A stretch of 8,369 nucleotides of DNA from CAYLZN01 sp964387935 (GTDB lineage Bacteria > Acidobacteriota > Vicinamibacteria > Vicinamibacterales > JAFNAJ01), in contig CAYLZN010000263.1 of assembly GCA_964387935.1 (NCBI GenBank), positions 1 through 8,369 of the forward strand, written 5' to 3'. Below, piece after piece: positions 1 to 7,085 of this stretch. Below the pieces are notes generated by a model. The model did no database searches. It was not told the DNA's origin and was given only the letters and a program-made list of their open reading frames with translations. Both the position numbers and the translations under genes were made by a program. Position 1 is the stretch's first letter; every line of letters begins with the position of its first letter.

Positions 1-2124
1 GGTGCCGGGGGTGTCCTCCATCATCAGCTTTGCCTGCTGCGCGACGCGGCGGGCGTCGCCGAGGTCGTGCCCGCGGATCTCGAGGGCCAGCCGGGAGTCC
101 GACCCGCCACCGAGGATCCGGTTGAGGGCCCAGTTGCCGCCCGAGGGCCGTGCGCGGGCGATCACGCCGGGAATGCCGGAGAGCTCGCGTCGGAGCGCCT
201 GCGCGATCTCGTCGTTCGAGCGCGTCCGCTCCGAGCGGGACGTGAGACGGATGCTGACGCTCCCGCGGTGCATGCTCCCGCCACCCATGCCGCCACCCAT
301 GCCGCCACCCCCGCCGCCCCGGGTGATGACCGTGACCGCCTCGGGAACGGCCTTGGCAATACGTTCTTCGATGATGCGCAGCGCAGCGTCCGTCCGTTCG
401 ATCCGCGATCCGATCGGCAGCTCGATGTCCACGCTCACTTCGCCCTCGTCGGCCTGCGGCAGCAGCTCGAACTTGAGCGTGGGCAGCAGCATCAGGGCGA
501 CCACGAACAGTCCGACGGCAGCGGCGAGCACGGTGGGGCGATGCTGGAGCGCGAGATGCAGCACCCGCCGGTACGCCTCGTCGAGTGCGTCGAGCCCGTG
601 CTCGCTCCACGTGTAGAGCCGCCCCAGGATCCCGCGCCGCTCGCTCTCGGGCGGGGGGAGCTTGAGAATGCGCGAGCAGAGGACGGGCACGAGCGTGACG
701 GCCACGAACAGCGACATCGACAGGGAGAAGATGACCACGATCGACAGCTGCTTGAAGAGCACGCTGCTGACGCCTGACAGGAAGAACAGCGGGAGGAAGA
801 CCGCGATGTGCGTCAGCGTCGAGGCCAGAATGGCCGACCAGATCTCCTCGCTGCCCTCGATGGCCGCCTGCAGCCTCGGCTTGCCCATCTCCATGTGCCG
901 CTGGGTGTTCTCGAGCACGACGATGGCGGCGTCCACGATCATGCCGACGCCGAGGGCAAGACCGCCGAAGGTCATCGTGTTGAGCGTGTAGCCCGCGAAG
1001 TAGAGCAGGGCGAACGTGCCCACGATCGAGATCGGGATCGACGTGCAGATGATGAGCGTGGAGCGCCAGCTCCGCAGGAACGCGAAGATGATGACGACCA
1101 CGAGGATCGAGCCGAGCATGACGGCCTCGCGGACGCTGCCGATGGACTGCTCGATGTACACCGAGCTGTCGTTGGTCACCGACAGCTTGATGTTCGGCAT
1201 CTCGCGGTTCATGCGCTCCATCTCTTCACGGACGCCATGCGCGACGGCCACCGTGTTCTCGCCGGACTGCTTCTGCACCTGCATGTTGATGCCCGGCCTG
1301 CCGTTGATCCGCACGACCGAGCGCACGTCTTCGGTCGTATCCACGACGTCGGCGATGTCGCGGAGGTACACCGGCACGCCGGCCTTGGTCAGCACCACGA
1401 GGCCCTTGATGTCGTCGAGGCTCGTGAACTGGCCCGGGCTGCGCAGCAGGTAGGTCATGTCCCCTTCGTCGATCTCGCCGATGGGGATGTTCTGGTTCTC
1501 GGAGCGCAGGACGCTGAGGACCCGGTCCACCGACAGGTCGAGGGCCGTGATCTTCTCCTTCGACAGTTCGACACGGATCTGGCGCCTGAGCCCCCCGGAC
1601 ACACTGACCGATGCCACGCCCGGCACGCGCTCGAGGCGCCGCGCCAGTTCGTTCTCCGCCATTTCGCGCAGCGTCACCGGGTCGTAGTCGCCCTCGACGC
1701 CGAGCGACATGATCGGGAACTGCGTCGCGTCGAACTTGAAGATCACCGGCGGCTCGGCGTCCTCGGGCAGGCGGCCCCGCACGCGGTCCAGCCGGCTCCG
1801 CACATCGTCGGCTGCCACGTTCACGTTGGTCCCGTACGAGAAGTTGAGGCGGACGCTCGACGAGCCTTCCGACGACGTGGACTGGATCTGCTCGAGGCCG
1901 GCAATCGCTGCGACCGACTGCTCGATGGGCCGCGTGATGCTCTCCTCGATTTCCAGCGGACCGACGCCCGCATAGGTCGTGCGGATGCTGACGCTGGCGA
2001 AGCTGACCTCGGGCATGAGGTCGACCGGCAGCTTGACCAGGGAGATCGCGCCGAGCAGCACGATCACGCAACTGATCATGAACATGGTCACCGGTCGATG
2101 GATGGCGGTGCGGGGGATGCTCAT
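1..2124 (-). CDS. RND efflux permease, N-terminal 708 residues (3' end outside window)
   Basis: Inner-membrane pump of a tripartite proton-driven efflux system. The ATG at 2124-2122 follows a GAGG ribosome-binding site with 5-nt spacing, and the frame stays open to base 1. Family length is about 1,000-1,100 residues, so roughly the last third lies outside. Visible order: TM1 about 13-33, then the first porter half starting PVDLMPEVSF (34-43) with the usual ITRPIEQ segment (63-69); TM2-TM6 about 337-486, with the TM4 proton-relay motif GMIVDAAIVVLEN (394-406); TM7 about 530-547; then the second periplasmic half. Asp398 matches the first of AcrB's two TM4 aspartates, and the second position is Ala, as in CusA-type metal pumps. 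The framework otherwise reads more like drug/lipophile (HAE-type) RNDs, so the substrate is unknown. A Gly/Met-rich loop occupies 603-616. It is the last visible gene of the cluster, 46 nt after the adaptor. Confidence 0.95.
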   Translation of the reverse strand, partial: MSIPRTAIHRPVTMFMISCVIVLLGAISLVKLPVDLMPEVSFASVSIRTTYAGVGPLEIEESITRPIEQSVAAIAGLEQIQSTSSEGSSSVRLNFSYGTNVNVAADDVRSRLDRVRGRLPEDAEPPVIFKFDATQFPIMSLGVEGDYDPVTLREMAENELARRLERVPGVASVSVSGGLRRQIRVELSKEKITALDLSVDRVLSVLRSENQNIPIGEIDEGDMTYLLRSPGQFTSLDDIKGLVVLTKAGVPVYLRDIADVVDTTEDVRSVVRINGRPGINMQVQKQSGENTVAVAHGVREEMERMNREMPNIKLSVTNDSSVYIEQSIGSVREAVMLGSILVVVIIFAFLRSWRSTLIICTSIPISIVGTFALLYFAGYTLNTMTFGGLALGVGMIVDAAIVVLENTQRHMEMGKPRLQAAIEGSEEIWSAILASTLTHIAVFLPLFFLSGVSSVLFKQLSIVVIFSLSMSLFVAVTLVPVLCSRILKLPPPESERRGILGRLYTWSEHGLDALDEAYRRVLHLALQHRPTVLAAAVGLFVVALMLLPTLKFELLPQADEGEVSVDIELPIGSRIERTDAALRIIEERIAKAVPEAVTVITRGGGGGGMGGGMGGGSMHRGSVSIRLTSRSERTRSNDEIAQALRRELSGIPGVIARARPSGGNWALNRILGGGSDSRLALEIRGHDLGDARRVAQQAKLMMEDTPGT
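271..318 (-). other. Gly/Met-rich loop in the RND permease porter domain
   Basis: Residues 603-618 of the permease form a low-complexity run: six Gly, Met, three Gly, Met, three Gly, Ser, Met, followed by His619-Arg620. It lies after the LPIGSRIERTD segment (569-579) and a short strand ending VTVITR (597-602). By that order it falls where AcrB carries its flexible switch loop (around residues 613-623), though this is alignment by eye. Codons are mainly GGC, GGT and ATG. Methionines in the porter domain contribute to Cu(I)/Ag(I) transport in CusA, but nothing here proves metal binding. Confidence 0.75.
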
Positions 2125-2129
2125 GGGGA

Positions 2130-2133
2130 CCTC
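2130..2133 (-). promoter_or_regulatory. Ribosome-binding site of the RND permease gene
   Basis: On the minus strand GAGG precedes the ATG by 5 nt (TCCCC). It fixes the permease start at 2124 inside the 46-nt gap after the adaptor stop. No terminator-like hairpin is seen in that gap. Confidence 0.6.
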
Positions 2134-2170
2134 AGTTCCCTGCAGAATGTGACGACGTGATGCCGAGGAG

Positions 2171-3582
2171 TTACTGCGGCCGTCCTTGCGGGGCCGCGTT
2201 GGTGCCGTTGCCAGCCGGGGGACGACCCCCGCCCGGCGCGTTCGCCTCCGCCTGACTCATGCCGCCCGGCGTGCGGCTGCCGGGACGACCCTCGCCCTGT
2301 CCGGGACGGCCGCCGCCCCCCGGGCCTCCACCAGGGCCGCCGCCCATGCCCGCCAGCAGCACGGGATCCCCGTCGCGCAGAGAAGCGGCCCCGGTCGTGA
2401 TGACCGCCTGGCCTTCCGTCAGTCCCTTCAGAATCTCGGCGCGCTGGTCGTCCTGCAGGCCGACCTCGACCGCCTGGAACCTCGCCTGGCGCTTCTCGCC
2501 GTCGAACACGAAGACGCCTCGTCCGCTGTTCTCGACGTCCACGACGGAGTTGCGCGGCACGACGAGGGCGTTCGGCCGTTCGCCCGTCGTGAGCCTGACC
2601 CGGGCATACATGCCGGGTTTCAGACGAAACGACGCGTTCGGCAACTCGATCTCCATCTCCGCCGTCCGGGTCGCCGGGTCGAGCACCGGCGCGACGCGCG
2701 CCACCCGCCCGGTGAACGTCTCGCCCGGGTAGGCATCCACCTCGGCGACGGCTGACGCCCCGACCTGCACCCGCTTCAGGTCCTTCTCGACGAGGTTGAC
2801 GACCAGCCGAACCACGCGGATGTCCACCACGGAGAAGATGGCGGCGTTCGACGACACGAATGCGCCCGGGTCGAGATTCCGCTTGCCGATGAACCCGTCC
2901 ACTGGCGCGAGCACCCGCGTGTTGCTGAGCGTAATCCGCAACTCCTCGAGGCGCGCTCTTGCCTGTTCGAACTGCGCGCGCGCGAGATCCAGCTGCGCCG
3001 TCGCCGCCTGGTAGCGGGCCTCCGAGTCGTCGAGCGTCTGCCGGGGGATCAGCTGCCGGCCGAACAGGTTGCGCGAACGCTCGAGGCTGGTCAGCGCGAA
3101 CTTGAGATCCGCCTCGCGTTGGCGCACCGTCGCCGCGGCAACCTCGAACGACGCCTCGGCCTGCTTCACCTGTTCCAGGATTTCCCGGTCTTCCACGCGG
3201 GCGATGACCTGCCCCTTGCGAACCGCATCCCCGAGGCGCGCGTTCACATCCTGGAGCCGACCACTCACCTTGGACGCCACATCCACGGTTGCGGCTCCAA
3301 TCAGGTTGCCCACGACGAGCAGCGACTCCTTGATGTCCGACCGCGACACCTTGGAGACCTCGACCGTCATCGGGGGGCGGGCGAAGGCCCCGGGGCCGCC
3401 CATGCCTCCACCCATGCCACCGGGCGCGCCCCCGCCGCCTCCGCTGCCCGGACCCCCGGCGCCCTGGGGTCCGCCGGCGGCCTGCCCGGCACCCGACGGC
3501 GCCGCGTCCCGCGAGAAGTAGTAGTAGCCGCCGGCCAGGCCGGCGACGAGCACGANNNNNNNNNNAGAAGGGCTCTACGCAT
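2171..3582 (-). CDS. RND periplasmic adaptor (membrane fusion protein), N-terminus interrupted by assembly gap
   Basis: Periplasmic adaptor that joins the RND pump to the TolC channel. Continuous sequence runs from a GTG codon at 3553 (460 residues; numbering from there). The likely true start is the ATG at 3582 (MRRALL...), preceded by GGAAG at 3587-3591 and 29 nt after the tolC stop. Together with LVAGLAGGYYYF it would make an N-terminal anchor or signal. Domains: Gly/Pro/Met-rich linker about 24-58; first lipoyl half with VSGRLQDVNARLGDAVRKGQ (96-115); coiled-coil hairpin about 126-212; second lipoyl half VLAPVDGFIGKRNLDPG (214-230); beta-barrel about 244-325 including DPATRT (292-297) and LKPGMYARVRL (311-321); membrane-proximal domain about 326-398; Gly/Pro/Arg-rich tail 401-460. 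As assembled, the ATG and the domain frame disagree, so the gap length must be wrong. The family call is firm; the substrate is not. Confidence 0.93.
2174..2353 (-). other. Gly/Pro/Arg-rich C-terminal tail of the adaptor
   Basis: The last 60 residues of the adaptor (401-460) are low-complexity: Gly-Gly-Pro repeats, then mixed Gly/Arg/Pro/Asn/Gln ending QGRPQ. They follow the membrane-proximal domain, where most RND adaptors end or add only a short tail. The segment is likely disordered in the periplasm, near the membrane and the pump. No binding motif is recognised. Confidence 0.7.
3389..3433 (-). other. Gly/Met-rich linker of the adaptor (GGMGGGMGG)
   Basis: Residues 41-55 of the adaptor (numbered from the GTG at 3553) read GGAPGGMGGGMGGPG, inside a longer Gly/Pro-rich linker between the N-terminal membrane segment and the lipoyl domain. 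The core GGMGGGMGG is identical to residues 607-615 of the permease encoded downstream in the same cluster. Confidence 0.8.
3556..3565. other. Assembly gap (10 N) inside the adaptor start region
   Basis: Ten undetermined bases separate the ATG-containing segment (3566-3582, 17 nt) from the adaptor frame, which is read from the GTG at 3553 with two bases (3554-3555) before it. For one continuous reading frame the missing length must be 2 modulo 3 (for example 8 or 11). The ten Ns are therefore a placeholder or mis-sized gap and not evidence of a frameshift. Confidence 0.95.
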
Positions 3583-3611
3583 GGGACTTCCGTGTCAGTC
3601 TGCTGCCAGGG

Positions 3612-5303
3612 CTACCTGGCCACACCGGTCGTCGAGGCCCCGGTGCCCGTGACGCTCGCGACGCTTCTCGACGACGACGAGGCTTCCTGGAGGCGCTCGA
3701 AATCGACAATCGACTTCGCGTAGTCGAGGCGGGTGCGCAGTTCCGTGACCTCCGCATCCGCCAGGTCGCGCTGGGCCTGGACCACGAAGAAGTTCGTGGA
3801 CATGCCCACTTCGAACTTGCTCTGCTCCGCTTCCAGGCGTCGCTGGGCCAGCTCGCGCGCGGCGCGCGCCGCTTCCACCCGCCGCCAGTTGCTGCGCACG
3901 AGCAGGCCCGCGTTGGTCACTTCCGTGGCGGCCTGCAGCTCGAGGGCCCGGATCTGGGCCTCGGCCTGGTTCACCTGCACGCGGGCGCGCGCGTACTGCG
4001 CGTCGGCGGCGCTCGTGCCGAGCGGGTAGCTGAAGACCATCTGCAGGCCCCAGTTCGGATACTCTCGTTGCTTCAGCAAATCGATCGCATCGCCGTAGCC
4101 GCCGGGGATCTCTCGAATCACCGCGCTGCCAAGCCCGCCGGAGCGAATGAGCTGCGTGCCCCCGATGCCCTGCAGGCCGTAGCTCGCCACGAAGTCGGCC
4201 GCTGGCAGGCGCAGGTTCCTGTAGAGGTCCAGGGTCACGGTATTCGATTTGAGCTGGTTGCGCGCGTTCGTCAGGTCCGTGCGATCGCCCAGGGCGCGAC
4301 GTACCGCGGCTTCGATGTCCACGGGGACCTCGGCCACCTCGGGCACGCTCACGGGATTCAGGACAACGGCCCACCGCGGATCGTCGGTGCCGCGGACGAT
4401 CAGGCGCTTCAGGGCGAGCTGCGCCGTCTGCCATGACGCCTCGTTCTGTGCGAGCGTCTGGCGCCGCGTCGCCGCTTCGGCCTCCGCCTGGACCACGTCG
4501 ATGGGGGCCATGGCGCCCACCTCGACACGGATCTTGTTGTCCTCGACGAGCTTCTCGGCCAGTTCGAGCGACCGGCGGGCCACGTTCACCGCGCCACGCG
4601 CGTAGAGCAGGTCGTAATAGCCGTTCCGCACCTGCGCGAGCGTGTTGGTGATCGTGCCCCGCAGCTGCACCTCCGAGATGTCACGATTGATCTGCGTGAT
4701 GCGCAACTGTTGCCGCGTGGCGTCGAGCTTGAAACCGCGCACGAGCGGTTGCGTGTAACTGGCGCTGAACGTGGCGTTGTACTGGGGATCGAACGTCACG
4801 AACGCACTGTTCGAGTCCTGGCGGCGATTGTTGAAGCTGAGCGAGTAGCTCCCGCCCCGCCACGGCACGGCCTGGGCCAGCCCGAAGTTGTAGGTGCCGA
4901 TGTCGTTCTCCACGCGGGCGCCGCCGACGAGCTGGTTGGTCGGCAATTGCGTCTGCAGGTTCTGCCCGATCGTGGCGGACGCGAGGGGCCGGTAGGTGCC
5001 CTGGAGGCTTTCGAGGGCCAGTTCGTAGGTGCGCGGGGTGAGGCGCTCGACGGCGATGTCCAGGTTCTGTTCGAGCGCGAGCGCCAGGGCCTCGTCCAGC
5101 GTCAGATCCATGGCCGGCGTGTCGGGCGCCAGTACGTCGGGCTGGAGGGCCGACACCGGGGCCGCCTGCGCCATGGCCTGCTGCACCAGTTCCCGGACAC
5201 GTTCCTCCGAAACCGGTGGAGCCGGCTGCGCGACGGCGACCGACGCCCACAGCGTCGACGAGCCAAGGACCAGCACAAGCAGACGAGGAATCCGAACCGT
5301 CAC
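3612..5303 (-). CDS. TolC-family outer-membrane efflux channel
   Basis: Outer-membrane channel of the tripartite pump, 563 residues. The start is taken as GTG at 5303-5301 because AGGAG (5312-5316) lies 8 nt upstream. An upstream in-frame GTG at 5333 would place charged and polar residues before a clean signal peptide. From the chosen start, residues 1-25 give a basic n-region, a Leu/Val-rich core and a signal peptidase I site after AVA. Next come a short helical segment (VSEERVRELVQQAMAQ), the family opening DLTLDEALALALEQNLDI, beta-strand segments such as YSLSFNNRRQ and SASYTQPLVRG, and two long Ala/Gln/Glu-rich helical repeats. The repeats include AEKLVEDNKIRVEVGAMAPI and, later, RLEAEQSKFEVGMSTNFFVV, the paired motifs typical of the internal duplication. 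It sits 51 nt after the Spy-like gene and 29 nt before the adaptor. Confidence 0.95.
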   Translation of the reverse strand: MTVRIPRLLVLVLGSSTLWASVAVAQPAPPVSEERVRELVQQAMAQAAPVSALQPDVLAPDTPAMDLTLDEALALALEQNLDIAVERLTPRTYELALESLQGTYRPLASATIGQNLQTQLPTNQLVGGARVENDIGTYNFGLAQAVPWRGGSYSLSFNNRRQDSNSAFVTFDPQYNATFSASYTQPLVRGFKLDATRQQLRITQINRDISEVQLRGTITNTLAQVRNGYYDLLYARGAVNVARRSLELAEKLVEDNKIRVEVGAMAPIDVVQAEAEAATRRQTLAQNEASWQTAQLALKRLIVRGTDDPRWAVVLNPVSVPEVAEVPVDIEAAVRRALGDRTDLTNARNQLKSNTVTLDLYRNLRLPAADFVASYGLQGIGGTQLIRSGGLGSAVIREIPGGYGDAIDLLKQREYPNWGLQMVFSYPLGTSAADAQYARARVQVNQAEAQIRALELQAATEVTNAGLLVRSNWRRVEAARAARELAQRRLEAEQSKFEVGMSTNFFVVQAQRDLADAEVTELRTRLDYAKSIVDFERLQEASSSSRSVASVTGTGASTTGVAR

Positions 5304-5311
5304 TGCCGATA

Positions 5312-5316
5312 CTCCT
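5312..5316 (-). promoter_or_regulatory. Ribosome-binding site selecting the GTG start of the TolC-family gene
   Basis: AGGAG on the minus strand, 8 nt before the GTG at 5303-5301. It decides between this start and the GTG ten codons upstream at 5333, which has no comparable signal. Confidence 0.7.
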
Positions 5317-5354
5317 GCTGAGGTGAGAGGCACGCCCCGTGAAATGACCCCGCG

Positions 5355-5822
5355 CTACTCGTCACGGGTCCCGCCGCGTCCTCGGCGTTCCTGCTTCATC
5401 CGCTGGTGCATGACCTCGAGTCGTTGCCGCTGGTCAGGCGCGAGGAGCCGGTGCATGCGGTAGAGCATGAGGAGACGAGTCTTGCTGGCGCGGGCACGAG
5501 CCGCTTCGACCTTGTCGATTTGCTGCGCCAGCGTGCCTTCATCCACCGTGGCCTCGGCCAGCAGCGTGGACAGGCTCGCCTCGAGCCGATCCAGCTCGTC
5601 TTTCTCCGCCTTCATCCTGGGCAGCGTGGACTGGAAGACCGCTTCCAGTTGCTCGGACTGCCCGTCGCTCAGTCCCACTTCGGCCTTCACCGAAGGCGAC
5701 TGCCACCACTTGTACCGCTCCTCGGCCGCACCGGCCGACAAGGCGCTGCCGGTCAGCGCGAGCAGACTGCCGACCACGGTCGCTGCCAGCACGTGCGATG
5801 CGCGCGAAGCCGTCCTGAACAT
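5355..5822 (-). CDS. Exported Spy/CpxP/CnrX-like periplasmic protein
   Basis: 155-residue secreted helical protein. The ATG at 5822 is the only good start downstream of the ispH stop, although no clear ribosome-binding site precedes it. Residues 1 to about 33 form a signal peptide (basic n-region, Leu/Ala/Val core, small residues SAGA before AEERYKWW). The mature part is almost all charged helix with two LTxxQ-like motifs, LSDGQ (51-55) and LAPDQ (127-131), the second followed by RQRLEVMHQRMKQ. This layout fits the Spy/CpxP/heavy-metal-resistance (CnrX, ZraP) superfamily of periplasmic chaperones and sensors. Met and His residues cluster around 118-142 (LLMLYRMHRL, VMHQRM), which could bind metal, but no established site can be assigned. 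Its place between the anti-sigma gene and the efflux genes suggests a part in sensing or protecting the envelope. A longer open frame upstream in ispH is a shadow. Confidence 0.82.
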   Translation of the reverse strand: MFRTASRASHVLAATVVGSLLALTGSALSAGAAEERYKWWQSPSVKAEVGLSDGQSEQLEAVFQSTLPRMKAEKDELDRLEASLSTLLAEATVDEGTLAQQIDKVEAARARASKTRLLMLYRMHRLLAPDQRQRLEVMHQRMKQERRGRGGTRDE

Positions 5823-5854
5823 GCTGTTGAATACGCCCGAGACCAGGCCGCCGT

Positions 5855-7072
5855 TTACCCGGGGTTGGCGAACGCCGCCAGCCGGTCGATCACCTGGCCC
5901 ACGATGTTGTTCGGGGTGGAGGCCCCGGCCGTCAGGCCGATCGACAGGGGGCCCACGGGCGGCAGCCAGCCCGACGAGGTTCGTTCTGCCACACGCTGAT
6001 AGGACGTCCCGGGCGGTGCGACCGGCCGGTGGCGGATCTCGGTCGGCGAGATCAGGCCTTCGGGCTCGGCAATGTGGAACGTCGGCACGCGCGCGGCACA
6101 GATGTTGGCGAGGTTGCACGTGTTGCTGCTGTTGTACCCGCCGACGACCACCATCAGGTCGAGGGGCGCCTCGTCGAGGAGCGCGATGACGGCGTCCTGG
6201 CGTTCCTGGGTGGCGCTGCAGATCGTGTCGAACGCCCGGTAGTGGGTCGAGAGCGACGGTTCGCCATAGCGGTCGATCATCGCGGCCCGGAACATCTCGC
6301 CGATCTCCAGCGACTCCGACATCAGCATCGTTGTCTGGTTGGCCAGGCCCACGCGCATGAGATCGCGATCGGGGTCGAAGCCCGGAGATGCCGCGGACGC
6401 GAACCGCTGCAGGAAGACGTCGCGGGAACCTCTTCCCCGGATGTAGTCGCACACCGCCGTCGCCTCCGTGCGGTCGAGGACGACGAGGTACCGGCCGTTG
6501 CGGGTGAGCAGGGCCTGCGAGGCCGTCGCCTGCGTCTCCTCATGATGCACTTTACCGTGGATGACGGCCGTGAACCCGTCCTCCGCATACCGGACGACGT
6601 TCTTCCAGACGTTGAGGACCGACCCGCACGTGGTATCCACGAGCGTGCAGCCAAGGGCCGAGAACTGCCGCAGCGCACTGATCGTCACGCCGAACGCCGG
6701 GAGAATCACCACGTCGGAGGGGGTCAGCGCCGACACGTCCTCGCCGGGGTCGCTCAGGAAACGGATGCCCGCCACCCTCAGCTTCTCGTTGACGTGAGGG
6801 TTGTGGATGATCTCGCCGGTGAGGAACACGCGCCGATCCGCGAAGCGCCTGCGAGCCTGGTACGCATAGTCCACGGCCCGATCCACCCCGTAGCAGAAGC
6901 CGAACTCGCGGGCGAGGTGCAGTGTCAGGCGGCCGGCGCGGTGCACGAATCCCGCCTCGCGCACGCGGTCCACGATCGCGCTGTGGTAGTCGCGCGCGAG
7001 GTCGGGCGCGACGGCGTCCTTCAGTTCGAGGCCCTTGCGGAAGATGAGCGGCTGTGGCTGCACGGGACGCAT
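5855..7072 (-). CDS. ispH: 4-hydroxy-3-methylbut-2-enyl diphosphate reductase (IspH/LytB), long plant/cyanobacterial-like type
   Basis: Last enzyme of the MEP pathway: a cytosolic [4Fe-4S] protein that reduces HMBPP to IPP and DMAPP. At 405 residues it is longer than the roughly 310-residue E. coli form and matches the plant/cyanobacterial form. The three cluster cysteines are visible: Cys60 (FGFCYGVDRAV), Cys149 (DTTCGSV) and Cys285 (FDTICSATQERQDA). Substrate-site residues include His90 (EIIHNPHVN), the HGKVHHEET segment (172-180, with His177 and Glu179 matching E. coli His124 and Glu126), NQTTML (245-250), GGYNSSNT (311-318) and TAGASTP (381-387). PAFG (125-128) replaces the E. coli AHG substrate motif, as in the long clade. 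The 50-residue N-terminal part precedes the usual start. The ATG at 7072 lies 13 nt after the anti-sigma stop with no obvious ribosome-binding site, so it may be read by translational coupling. Confidence 0.96.
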   Translation of the reverse strand: MRPVQPQPLIFRKGLELKDAVAPDLARDYHSAIVDRVREAGFVHRAGRLTLHLAREFGFCYGVDRAVDYAYQARRRFADRRVFLTGEIIHNPHVNEKLRVAGIRFLSDPGEDVSALTPSDVVILPAFGVTISALRQFSALGCTLVDTTCGSVLNVWKNVVRYAEDGFTAVIHGKVHHEETQATASQALLTRNGRYLVVLDRTEATAVCDYIRGRGSRDVFLQRFASAASPGFDPDRDLMRVGLANQTTMLMSESLEIGEMFRAAMIDRYGEPSLSTHYRAFDTICSATQERQDAVIALLDEAPLDLMVVVGGYNSSNTCNLANICAARVPTFHIAEPEGLISPTEIRHRPVAPPGTSYQRVAERTSSGWLPPVGPLSIGLTAGASTPNNIVGQVIDRLAAFANPG

Positions 7073-7085
7073 CAGGGCGGGCGCG

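Noticed and set aside
2..777. Overlapping plus-strand frames (2-616 and 67-777), one with Pro/Met-rich repeats
   Set aside because: The Pro/Met repeat is only the antisense of the permease Gly/Met loop; no start signal or family match.
1226..2071. 281-residue minus-strand frame inside the permease
   Set aside because: Out of frame with the RND reading frame and low-complexity Arg/Ala/Gly; the correct frame shows canonical RND motifs throughout.
808..2160. 450-residue plus-strand open frame opposite the permease gene
   Set aside because: It is rich in Asp, His, Arg and Ala with no domain, and it mirrors the codon positions of the RND gene. The minus-strand frame gives a clear family match over the same bases.
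3595..5250. Minus-strand frames 3595-4434 and 4681-5250 within the TolC-family gene
   Set aside because: Frame-shifted shadows; the full-length TolC-family frame has a signal peptide and both duplicated helical repeats without interruption.
5301..5333. Upstream GTG at 5333 as start of the TolC-family protein
   Set aside because: It lacks a ribosome-binding site and would add ten residues before the basic n-region; the GTG at 5303 has AGGAG at 8 nt and yields a clean signal peptide.
5304..5354. Possible promoter or terminator in the largest gap (51 nt, Spy-like to TolC-family)
   Set aside because: No convincing stem with a U-tract and no clear -35/-10 pair; only the AGGAG ribosome-binding site is supported.
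5355..6452. 365-residue minus-strand frame that would extend the Spy-like protein into ispH
   Set aside because: The first 210 residues are an Arg/Pro/Gly-rich shadow of ispH. A proper signal peptide begins only at the ATG at 5822.
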